A stretch of 6,790 nucleotides of DNA from DASUSF01 sp036375275 (lineage in GTDB: Bacteria; Pseudomonadota; Alphaproteobacteria; Geminicoccales; Geminicoccaceae). The position numbers and the translations under genes were made by a program. The DNA lies in assembly GCA_036375275.1 (NCBI GenBank), contig DASUSF010000507.1:1-6790 (forward strand), written 5' to 3'. Shown one piece after another: positions 1 to 5,760 of this stretch (its first letter is position 1; each line of letters starts with the position of its first letter). The notes beneath the pieces were generated by a model, which did no database searches, was not told the origin of the DNA, and saw nothing but the letters and a program-made list of their open reading frames with translations.

Positions 1-312
1 GATCGTCCGCTCGTCGAGACGGAGCACCGATTCGTTCTCGAGCGCGACCTCGGCGCGGCTGAACGGGCCGGTGCGGAGGGTGTCGCCGACGCAGAGGAGG
101 TCGCCGAGGCCGGCGGGCGCGAAGCCGGCGCTGCCCACCCGTGAGAGCTCCACCGCGCCCTCGACCGAGACGACCTGCCCCGCCAGCGGGGCGCAGGGCT
201 CGGCAGCGTGCGCAGCCGGCGCGGCGAGCAGGAGCGTGAGCAGAAACCAGAGGCGTTGTCCGCGCTCGTCAGCGCGCTGACGGATTCCGAGTTTGGATTC
301 GAAGTGAGACAC
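1..312 (-). CDS. FecR-domain exported protein, N-terminal part (truncated by window edge)
   Basis: An open frame on the minus strand starts with GTG at 312-310 and stays open to base 1, giving 104 residues with no stop. Residues 21-36 are strongly hydrophobic (LWFLLTLLLAAPAAHA) and end in an AHA|AE signal-peptidase-I type site, so the protein is exported. After this comes GQVVSVEGAVE (45-55) and then GDTLRTGPFSRAEVALENE (76-94), followed by SVLRLDE. This is the typical beginning of a FecR domain (PF04773-like). Such domains occur in periplasmic or surface proteins, often fused to repeats or other modules; the C-terminal part that would show this lies outside the window. Two cysteines (40 and 74) could pair. 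GAGAGG at 328-323 lies 10 bases before the GTG and supports this start; an in-frame TTG at 330-328 is the alternative. It is the first gene of its own unit, 112 bases beyond the end of the ABC operon. The exact role is unknown; it is not a classical iron-sensing FecR, because it has a cleavable-type signal and no sigma-factor neighbour is visible. Confidence 0.75.
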   Translation of the reverse strand, partial: MSHFESKLGIRQRADERGQRLWFLLTLLLAAPAAHAAEPCAPLAGQVVSVEGAVELSRVGSAGFAPAGLGDLLCVGDTLRTGPFSRAEVALENESVLRLDERTI

Positions 313-424
313 TCGGGCGCCGCCTCTCAATTCGAGATCGGAATCTAACTTAACTGAATTTAACCATAATGCGCCGGATTGATGGCGCAAGCGCGATCAT
401 CAAGAAGAAGGCAGAGGGGCGGAG
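313..424. promoter_or_regulatory. Spacer between ABC operon end and FecR gene; AT-rich probable promoter patch
   Basis: The stretch between about 331 and 370 is strikingly AT-rich for this window and contains phased copies of TTAAC (350-354 and 360-364, one helical turn apart) plus CTAAC at 345-349. Reading on the minus strand, TTGCGC followed 16 bases later by TATGGT is a weak sigma-70-like pair upstream of the FecR gene. An imperfect hairpin (GATGGCGC at 381-388, AA, GCGCGATC at 391-398, one G-G mismatch) sits 27-44 bases beyond the permease stop and might help end the ABC transcript, but no T-run follows it. The location of the promoter in the AT-rich patch is inference. Confidence 0.35.
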
Positions 425-1234
425 CTATTCCCCGACCTGCAGGAGGAGCCCGCGGGCGCGCGCCTGGCGGAACAGGATGAGGAAGATCAGGACCGCCCCG
501 GCCATCCAGGCGAGATTGGCGAGGACCGCGTGGAGGAGAAGGTCGCCGCGAAGCGCGCCGTCCAGCAGGACAGCGCGCATCCCCTCGAACACCGCGGCGC
601 TCGGCAGGCACCAGGAAAGGGGCTGGACCCAGCCCGGCAGCACGTCGAGCGGATAGAACACGCCCGAAAGCGGCTGTATCATGAAGATCACCGCCCAGGC
701 CAGGCTCTCGGCGCCGAGCCCGAGGCGGAGCACCAGCGCCGCGATGATCAGCCCGATCGCCCAGCCGAACCAGAGCAGGTTCACGAAGAACACGATCAGC
801 GGCCAGCCGAGCGCCTCGAAGATCGAGAACTGGTGGATCGGGATCGCGAGCAGCGCGGCCCCGCCGACGCCGATCAGGGTCCGGACCACGCTCATTGCGA
901 ACAGCGACCCGACCAGCTCGTGAGGCCGGAGCGGGGAGGTGAACAGGTGGCCGATGTGCCGGGCGTACATCTCCTCCATGAACAGCAGCGAGACCGAGAG
1001 CTGGCCGCGGAACAGGACGTCCCAGAGCAGGACCGCGGAGATGAACACGCCGAAGGCCTGGGCCAGGATCTCGGTCTGGCCGTGCAGGAACTTGGTCACG
1101 AACCCCCAGGTGATCATCTGCACGGTCGGCCAGTAGGCGAGCTCGAGCACCCGCGGCCAGGAGCTGGCGAGCAGATACAGGTGGCGGCGGACCATGCCGC
1201 GGACCCGCCGGAGCGCGAGGAGGGCCGGGCTCAC
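425..1234 (-). CDS. ABC-2 type transporter permease
   Basis: A 269-residue integral membrane protein, the usual length for ABC-2 family permeases (ABC2_membrane, NodJ/YadH/DrrB-like). About six membrane segments can be seen, near residues 33-50, 60-75, 107-132, 143-170, 176-197 and 236-256. Family hallmarks are the amphipathic N-terminus (LRRVRGMVRRHLY), the cytoplasmic loop EEMYARHIGHLFTSPLRPHE (87-106) and the segment IQPLSGVFYPLDVLPGWVQP (186-205) before the last helix. It would form a dimeric membrane channel powered by the ATPase encoded just upstream, and it probably exports its substrate; the substrate cannot be read from the sequence. The chosen GTG start overlaps the ATPase stop as GTGA, with GAGG at 1245-1242 seven bases upstream, so translation is probably coupled. 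MVRRHLY, 13 residues on, is an alternative start. The TAG stop is at 427-425. A longer open frame extends upstream through the ATPase gene but is only an out-of-frame shadow there. Confidence 0.9.
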   Translation of the reverse strand: MSPALLALRRVRGMVRRHLYLLASSWPRVLELAYWPTVQMITWGFVTKFLHGQTEILAQAFGVFISAVLLWDVLFRGQLSVSLLFMEEMYARHIGHLFTSPLRPHELVGSLFAMSVVRTLIGVGGAALLAIPIHQFSIFEALGWPLIVFFVNLLWFGWAIGLIIAALVLRLGLGAESLAWAVIFMIQPLSGVFYPLDVLPGWVQPLSWCLPSAAVFEGMRAVLLDGALRGDLLLHAVLANLAWMAGAVLIFLILFRQARARGLLLQVGE

Positions 1235-1998
1235 GCCGCGTCCTCGCGCCGTGAGCGCTCTCCGGTGCGGGCGATGTCGAGAAAGACCTCTTCGAGGTTG
1301 CTCCGACCGTAGTGGCGGATCAGCTCGGCAGGCGAGCCGCGGTCGACCAGGCGCCCGGTCTTGAGCATCAGGACCTCCCGGCACAGGCGCTCGACCTCGG
1401 CCATGTTGTGCGAGGCGAGAAGGAGCGTCGCCCCGGTCTCCGCCTGGTAGCGCTCGAGCCAGGTCCGCACCACGTCCGCGGTGTCCGGATCGAGCGAGGC
1501 CGTCGGCTCGTCGAGCAGCAGCAGGTCCGGCCGGTTGATCAGCGCCTTGGCGAGCATCACCCGGGTCTTCTGGCCGGCGGAAAGCCGCCCGGTCGGCCGG
1601 TCGAGGAAGGCAGCGAGGTCGAGCTGGCCGGCGAGCTGCTCGATCCGCCGCCCGGGATCGGCCACGCCATAGAGGTCGGCGTGGACCAGGAGGTTCTGCC
1701 GGACCGTGAGCCGGAGCGGGAGATCCACGTAGGGCGAGGTGAAGTTCATGCGCCCGAGCACTTGGTAGCGGCGCCTCGGCATGGGTTCGCCGAGGACCGT
1801 GATCCGCCCGGCGGACGGCTCGAGGAGCCCGAGAAGCATCGCGATGGTCGTGGTCTTGCCGGCGCCGTTCGCGCCCAGCAGCGCGATCGTGGTCCCCGCC
1901 GGCACGGAGAAGGAGAGCTGGTCGACCGCGACCGTCTCGCCGTAGCGCTTGGTCAGGTCCTGGACCTCGATGGCGGCGGCGGTCGGGATGACGATCAC
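1231..1998 (-). CDS. ABC transporter ATP-binding protein (ABC-2 exporter type)
   Basis: This 255-residue protein is a single nucleotide-binding domain that hydrolyses ATP to drive the adjacent permease. Motifs in order: Walker A GANGAGKTT (42-50), signature LSAGQKTR (139-146, with A in place of the usual first G of LSGGQ), Walker B LLLLDEP (159-165), D-loop SLDP (168-171) and switch histidine in SHNM (196-199). The C-terminal segment SNLEEVFLDIAR (233-244) is typical of the DrrA/CcmA/YadG-like exporter group. In the Q-loop region the sequence is MNFTSPYVDLP (84-94) and no glutamine appears until position 101. The first available canonical start is GTG at 1998-1996. No good ribosome binding site precedes it, and the frame is open further upstream without ATG, GTG or TTG, so the precise N-terminus is uncertain; MIVIPTAAAIEV precedes the conserved VQDLTKRYG by only a few residues, which fits. 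It is the first gene of the two-gene operon and is divergent from dctP. Confidence 0.92.
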   Translation of the reverse strand: MIVIPTAAAIEVQDLTKRYGETVAVDQLSFSVPAGTTIALLGANGAGKTTTIAMLLGLLEPSAGRITVLGEPMPRRRYQVLGRMNFTSPYVDLPLRLTVRQNLLVHADLYGVADPGRRIEQLAGQLDLAAFLDRPTGRLSAGQKTRVMLAKALINRPDLLLLDEPTASLDPDTADVVRTWLERYQAETGATLLLASHNMAEVERLCREVLMLKTGRLVDRGSPAELIRHYGRSNLEEVFLDIARTGERSRREDAA

Positions 1999-2156
1999 CC
2001 GGTCGGTGGCGGCGGCGCCGCTGATGTAGCTCAGGAGCGGCCGCGCGCCCAGCCCGGGGTCCAGGGGGCGCGACGAGGGCCTTGCACGGCTGCCTCGAAT
2101 CCTCGACCAAAAGGGGCGGGGACCAGCGGGACAACGGCAATGATACGGGAGGCGAC
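1999..2156. promoter_or_regulatory. Divergent intergenic region between ABC exporter and TRAP operon
   Basis: About 160 bases separate the ATPase start (minus) from the dctP start (plus), so both operon promoters should be here. No convincing sigma-70 or sigma-54 promoter can be read. On the minus strand, TTGTCC followed after 17 bases by TTTGGT (about 2136 to 2108) is a weak candidate for the ABC operon. On the plus strand, TTGCAC at 2082-2087 has no good -10 partner. No regulator gene is present in the window. Confidence 0.3.
2147..2152 (+). promoter_or_regulatory. Ribosome binding site of dctP
   Basis: GGGAGG lies 4 bases before the ATG at 2157 and 7 bases before the adjacent ATG at 2160. 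The 7-base spacing favours the second ATG, although both are usable and the proteins would differ by one methionine. Confidence 0.65.
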
Positions 2157-2159
2157 ATG

Positions 2160-3146
2160 ATGGACGGGCCTGGTCTGGCGCGGGCGACGCTCATGCTGAT
2201 CCTCGGAGCGCTGTCGCTCGCGGGTCCGGCGGCGGCTGCGACCACCTTGAAGTTCAGCCACTACGGCACCCTTCAGGACACGGTCCATGCCGCGGCGGAG
2301 CGGTTTCAGGACCTGGTCGAGGCCGGCACCGGTGGCGAGATCACGATCGAGATCCACCCCAACAACGAGCTCGGCAACGCGCCGACCGTGCTGCAGGGGA
2401 TCAGGCTCGGCACGATCGACATCGGGATCGTCGGCAACCCCTACTTCACTTCCTTCGAGCCCGAGATGAACGTGATCGACCTGCCGTTCCTGTTCGACGG
2501 GCCGACGCACGCCTACGAGGTGTTCGACGGCGAGATCGGCCGGGCGATCCTCGACAAGCTCGAGCAGCACGGCATGAAGGGCCTGGCGCTCTGGGAGATC
2601 GGGTTCCGCAACCTCACCAACAACGTCCGCCCCATCCGCACCCCGGACGACGTCCAGGGCCTCAAGATCCGGACCACGCCGAATCCGGCACACATCAAGG
2701 CGTTCGAGCTGCTCGGCGCGAACCCGACCCCGATCAACTTCGCCGAGCTGTACATGGCGCTCCAGACCGGCGCGGTCGACGGGCAGGAGAACCCCGCGCA
2801 CCACATCTACGCGAGCCGGCTGCACGAGGTGCAGAAGCACCTGTCGCTGACCCGCCACGCCTATACCGCGGCGCCGCTGGTCATGAACCTCGCCAAGTTC
2901 AACAGCCTGCCCGAGGAGCAGCGCAACGCGATCATGGAGGCGGCGCTCGAGGCGGCGCGCTTCGAGCGCGAGGAGAACGCCAGCCTGAACGACGAGGCGA
3001 TCGCGCGGATGAAGGAGGCGGGCGTCGAGGTGGTCGAGGATCCGGACGTCGCTGCCTTCCGCGAGATCATCGCGGACGAGGTGCGCGCGGACTACGTCGC
3101 CAAGCACGGCTCGGGGATGCTCGACCAGATCGACGCCCTCAGGTAG
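2160..3146 (+). CDS. dctP: TRAP transporter periplasmic substrate-binding protein (DctP family)
   Basis: The product has 328 residues, the normal size for a TRAP solute receptor. Residues 8-26 form a Sec signal peptide (ARATLMLILGALSLAGPAAA), and the mature protein begins near ATTLKFSHYG, the typical first strand of the family. It binds a solute in the periplasm and hands it to DctQM. Family motifs are clear: IEIHPNNELGN (63-73), GFRNLTNNVRPIRTPDD (148-164), GLKIRTTPNP (167-176), which carries the arginine (171) expected to make the salt bridge with a carboxylate on the ligand, and FAELYMALQTGAVDGQENP (194-212). The substrate is therefore probably an organic acid, but it cannot be named; the adjacent cyclase-family hydrolase hints at an amide, lactam or lactone-related acid. 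The gene is first in dctPQM, three bases before dctQ. The start at 2160 follows GGGAGG; ATG at 2157 is equally in frame. An upstream in-frame ATG at 2082 would place the signal peptide too far from the N-terminus. Confidence 0.95.
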   Translation: MDGPGLARATLMLILGALSLAGPAAAATTLKFSHYGTLQDTVHAAAERFQDLVEAGTGGEITIEIHPNNELGNAPTVLQGIRLGTIDIGIVGNPYFTSFEPEMNVIDLPFLFDGPTHAYEVFDGEIGRAILDKLEQHGMKGLALWEIGFRNLTNNVRPIRTPDDVQGLKIRTTPNPAHIKAFELLGANPTPINFAELYMALQTGAVDGQENPAHHIYASRLHEVQKHLSLTRHAYTAAPLVMNLAKFNSLPEEQRNAIMEAALEAARFEREENASLNDEAIARMKEAGVEVVEDPDVAAFREIIADEVRADYVAKHGSGMLDQIDALR

Positions 3147-3149
3147 CCC

Positions 3150-3608
3150 ATGGGCGCCCTGCGGCGGGCTTGCGACCTCGCGCGGCGTGTCCTCGACGGG
3201 GTGATCGGCACCCTGCTGATCGCGATCGTGCTGATCACCCTCGCCCAGGTGATCGCCCGCTACCTGGTGATGAGCTCGCTGGTCTGGAGCGAGGAGCTGA
3301 ACCGGCTGCTCCACCTCTGGCTGGTGATGCTCGCCGCGGCGAAGGCGAGCCATCTCCGGATCGGGCTGCTCGGCGAGCGCCTCGGCGGCCGGATCAGGAC
3401 GGCGCTCGATCTCGGGGCGAGCCTGCTCAGCCTCGCGCTCCTGGCGCTGATGATCCGGGGCGCGCTCCGCCTCGCAGAGCTCACCCGCTTCGACATGTTC
3501 ACCGGCCTCCAGGTCTCGATGCGCTGGATGTTCATGGCGTTCGTCGCCGGTGCGGCGGTCTGGATGCTCCGGATCGTCGTGGCCGGCGCGCTCGCGCTCC
3601 GCCGCTGA
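3150..3608 (+). CDS. dctQ: TRAP transporter small membrane subunit (DctQ family)
   Basis: A 152-residue protein with four predicted membrane segments near residues 17-39, 50-66, 86-106 and 124-148. The motif VWSEELNRLLHLWLVMLAAA (45-64) is the diagnostic W-x-E-E-x-x-R...W region of DctQ subunits, followed by the conserved short polar stretch KASHLRIGLL. DctQ packs against DctM and forms with it the ion-driven membrane part of the transporter; it helps dock the binding protein. The ATG lies three bases after the dctP stop and one base separates its TGA from the dctM start, so the three genes are surely co-transcribed and probably translationally coupled. Only a weak purine stretch (AGGTAG, overlapping the dctP stop) precedes the start, consistent with coupling. 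The protein is not fused to DctM, unlike in some TRAP systems. Confidence 0.93.
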   Translation: MGALRRACDLARRVLDGVIGTLLIAIVLITLAQVIARYLVMSSLVWSEELNRLLHLWLVMLAAAKASHLRIGLLGERLGGRIRTALDLGASLLSLALLALMIRGALRLAELTRFDMFTGLQVSMRWMFMAFVAGAAVWMLRIVVAGALALRR

Positions 3609-3609
3609 G

Positions 3610-4890
3610 ATGGAGGTCCTCACCCTCCTCGGCACCATGGTCGCGCTCGCGGCGATCGGCCTGCCGCTGGTGTTCGCGATCCTCGCCGCCTGCCTCGCCA
3701 CGCTCCTGATCTTCCGCCCGGGCCTGCCGCTGGAAGTCCTGCCGCAGCTGTTCGTGAACGGCATGGACCGGCCGGTCCTGCTCGCCATCGTGTTCTTCTT
3801 CCTGGCCGGCGAGCTGATGAACCGGGGCGGGATCACGCGCCGCATCATCGACTTCGCGAGCGCGCTGGTCGGGCACGTCCGGGGCGGCCTCGGCCAGGTC
3901 AACGTCGTCTCGTCGATCTTCTTCTCCGGCATCACCGGCTCGGCCGTGGCCGACACCGCGGCCATCGGCACCGTGATGATCCCGTCGATGGTGCGGAAAG
4001 GCTACGCGCCGGGGTTCGCCGCCGCCGTGACCCAGACCAGCTCCGTCATCGGGCCGATCATCCCGCCGTCGATCCCGATGATCGTCTACGCGGTCATGGC
4101 CGAGGTGTCGGTCGGGCAGATGTTCCTCGGCGGGATCCTGCCGGGCCTCGTGATCGGGGCGGTGCTGATGCTGGTCGTCCTGCTGATCAGCGTGCGCCGC
4201 GGCTACCCCGTGGAGCGGCGGGCGAGCGCGGGCGACGTGGTCCGGACCGGCCTCGACGCCGCCGTCGCGCTGGGCACGCCGCTGATCATCGTCGGCGGGA
4301 TCCTCGGCGGCGTGTTCACCGCCACCGAGGCCGGCGCGGTGGCGGTCCTCTACAGCCTGCTCGCCGGCGCGCTGTTCTACCGCGAACTCGACCTTCCGGG
4401 GCTATGGGCGGCGATCGTCCGCGCCGCCGAAGGCACCGCGACCGTCCTCGTGATCCTCGGCGCGTCCTCGATCTTCGCCTGGATCGTCGCCGACCTCCGG
4501 GTCCACCAGGCCGCGGCCTCGCTGCTGTTCGCGCTCGGTCGGGAGCCGTGGCTGGTGCTGCTCGCGATCAACCTTCTGGTGCTCGTGGTCGGGCTGTTCA
4601 TGGACCCGCTCGCGGCGCTCGTCATCCTGGTCCCGATCCTCCTGCCCGCGGCAGCGGAGATCGGGGTCGACCCGGTGCATTTCGGCGTGATGATCGTGAT
4701 CAACCTGATGATCGGCCTGACCACGCCGCCGGTCGGCTACCTGATCTACCTCTCCGCCGACATCGCCGAGGTCCCGCCGGAGGTCGTGATCCGCGAGAGC
4801 CTGCCCTTCCTCGGCGCGCTGCTCGTGGCGCTCGGCATCTGCGCCTACGTCCCGGCCGTGACCCTTGCGCTGCCGTCCCTGCTGCGCTGA
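3610..4890 (+). CDS. dctM: TRAP transporter large membrane subunit (DctM family)
   Basis: A 426-residue hydrophobic protein of the standard length for DctM, the ion-coupled permease that moves the solute across the inner membrane in an elevator-type mechanism. Family signatures in order: FFSGITGSAVADTAAIGTVM (104-123), IGPIIPPSIPMIVY (147-160), GGVFTATEAGAVAV (233-246), MDPLAALVILVPILLP (331-346) and GLTTPPVGYLIYLSADIAE (369-387). The first and fourth/fifth form the two inverted hairpin halves in which sodium and substrate sites lie in characterised homologues (SiaQM). About a dozen membrane segments are visible. ATG at 3610 follows the dctQ stop after one base; the next ATG (3637) would remove part of the first helix and has no better binding site. 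Nothing looks truncated. After the stop come inverted repeats and the cyclase gene. Confidence 0.95.
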   Translation: MEVLTLLGTMVALAAIGLPLVFAILAACLATLLIFRPGLPLEVLPQLFVNGMDRPVLLAIVFFFLAGELMNRGGITRRIIDFASALVGHVRGGLGQVNVVSSIFFSGITGSAVADTAAIGTVMIPSMVRKGYAPGFAAAVTQTSSVIGPIIPPSIPMIVYAVMAEVSVGQMFLGGILPGLVIGAVLMLVVLLISVRRGYPVERRASAGDVVRTGLDAAVALGTPLIIVGGILGGVFTATEAGAVAVLYSLLAGALFYRELDLPGLWAAIVRAAEGTATVLVILGASSIFAWIVADLRVHQAAASLLFALGREPWLVLLAINLLVLVVGLFMDPLAALVILVPILLPAAAEIGVDPVHFGVMIVINLMIGLTTPPVGYLIYLSADIAEVPPEVVIRESLPFLGALLVALGICAYVPAVTLALPSLLR

Positions 4891-5019
4891 CTGCCGGCCG
4901 GCACGACCGGCGCGTCCCGGCGTTGACCTGGGGTGTTGGCAGGCAGCCGCCTGGGAGGACGCCGTCCGGCTCACCCCATGCGGCACGAGCTGCGGTGCAG
5001 CAAAGCCCGAGGAGGACCC
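4891..5019 (+). promoter_or_regulatory. Leader between dctM and the cyclase gene, with inverted repeats
   Basis: The spacer is 129 bases, long compared with the 1-3 base gaps in dctPQM. Immediately after the dctM stop is a perfect 12-base palindrome TGCCGGCCGGCA (4892-4903), overlapping a second stem GCCGG/CCGGC (4897-4901 with 4907-4911, loop of 5). Further on CAGGC AGCC GCCTG (4940-4953) can form a tight hairpin, and GCGTCC (4912-4917) can pair with GGACGC (4957-4962) around it. No T-run follows any of these, so none is a standard intrinsic terminator. TTGACC (4923-4928) resembles a -35 box but has no matching -10. The region could attenuate, process or separately start the cyclase transcript; this is inference. 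Confidence 0.3.
5009..5016 (+). promoter_or_regulatory. Ribosome binding site of the cyclase gene
   Basis: GAGGAGGA is a strong Shine-Dalgarno match ending 3 bases before the ATG at 5020. It fixes the start there rather than at in-frame candidates further upstream, whose added residues do not resemble the family. Confidence 0.75.
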
Positions 5020-5739
5020 ATGTCGCGCATCATCGACCTGTCCGTGCCGATCCAGGACCACTTCCGCTGGCCCGTGAAGAGGGAGAAGATCGGCGATCAC
5101 GCGAAGGGCGACCTCGCGGAAGTGACCTGGCTCGGCTGGCCGGTGCACGGCTTCACCCACATGGACAGCCCGAGACACTACTTCGCCGACGCGAAGACCA
5201 CCGACGACATCCCGCTCGAGACCACGATCGGCGACGCCACGGTCTTCGATCTGGAGCCGGTCCAGCCGAACGAGGCGATCACGCCCGAGCGGCTCGAGGC
5301 CGCGGGCGGGCTCTACCTCCAGGAGGGCGACATCGCGCTGATGCGCAGCTGCTGGGACACCCAGCGCTCGCTTCAGACCCGGGAGTTCTGGACCGACGCG
5401 CCCTACATGACCCGGGAGGCGGCGGAATGGCTGCTGGCGAAGGGGGTGCGCGCGGTCGCCTTCGACTTCCCGCAGGATCACCCGATCCGCGGCCTCCTCG
5501 ACGGCAAGCGGGCGCCGCTCGAGGAGCACGTCACCCACGACGTCCTGCTCCGGAACGGCGTGATCCTGATCGAGTACCTCGGCAACACCCAGGCGATCCG
5601 CCAGCCCCGGGTCTGGTTCTGCTGCCTGCCGCTCAAGGTGCCGGCAGCCGACGGCGCGCCGGCGCGCGTGATCGCGATCGAAGGCGGCCAGGGCGCGGCG
5701 GCGGTGCCGACCCATCTGGTGCCCGAAGGCTCCGCCTGA
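5020..5739 (+). CDS. Cyclase family protein, putative metal-dependent amide/lactam hydrolase
   Basis: A 239-residue cytoplasmic protein (no signal peptide) of the cyclase superfamily (PF04199-like), which includes kynurenine formamidase KynB and isatin hydrolase. It opens with the typical RIIDLSVPI strand. The metal motif reads HGFTHMDSPRH (43-53): H43, H47, D49 and H53 match the HxxTHxDxPxH metal-binding/catalytic pattern, with F45 where many members have glycine. The second conserved block, EEHVTHDVLLRNGVILIEYL (168-187), contains the H170/H173 pair and E185 expected near the active site. VAFDFPQDHP (146-155) corresponds to the family's V-x-x-D-x-x-x-x-D region. Members hydrolyse N-formyl, lactam or similar C-N bonds using a divalent metal, often Mn or Zn. 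The real substrate is unknown; kynurenine formamidase is not supported because no other tryptophan-degradation gene is visible. It follows dctM in the same direction, suggesting it acts on the imported compound. It ends 21 bases before the convergent gene's stop. Confidence 0.88.
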   Translation: MSRIIDLSVPIQDHFRWPVKREKIGDHAKGDLAEVTWLGWPVHGFTHMDSPRHYFADAKTTDDIPLETTIGDATVFDLEPVQPNEAITPERLEAAGGLYLQEGDIALMRSCWDTQRSLQTREFWTDAPYMTREAAEWLLAKGVRAVAFDFPQDHPIRGLLDGKRAPLEEHVTHDVLLRNGVILIEYLGNTQAIRQPRVWFCCLPLKVPAADGAPARVIAIEGGQGAAAVPTHLVPEGSA

Positions 5740-5760
5740 CCGCGTGGCGCTCCAGCGACG

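Noticed and set aside
2060..2110. Possible sigma-54 promoter for dctPQM around TTGCACGG.
   Set aside because: The required GG and GC pair at -24/-12 spacing is absent, so I cannot support it.
530..2160. Two long plus-strand open frames opposite the ABC permease and ATPase.
   Set aside because: They are antisense to genes with complete ABC motifs, and their products are low-complexity and unrecognisable.
1235..2245. Upstream extension of the permease frame through the ATPase gene, which could suggest a giant fusion protein.
   Set aside because: The extension is out of frame with the conserved ATPase motifs and its translation is Arg/Pro/Ala-rich nonsense. The GTGA overlap and Shine-Dalgarno sequence support a separate permease.
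2031..3971. A 646-codon open frame on the minus strand, antisense to dctPQM.
   Set aside because: Its product is charged, low-complexity (runs of E, R, H, D) and resembles no protein; dctP, dctQ and dctM on the other strand have clear family motifs. Long antisense frames are common in GC-rich genes.
4402..5715. A long minus-strand open frame across the end of dctM and the cyclase gene.
   Set aside because: It crosses two well-supported genes and an intergenic region, with the R/D/H/E-rich composition typical of antisense shadow.
5740..5760. Possible bidirectional terminator between the convergent genes.
   Set aside because: Only 21 bases are available, and no good stem followed by a T-run could be found on either strand.
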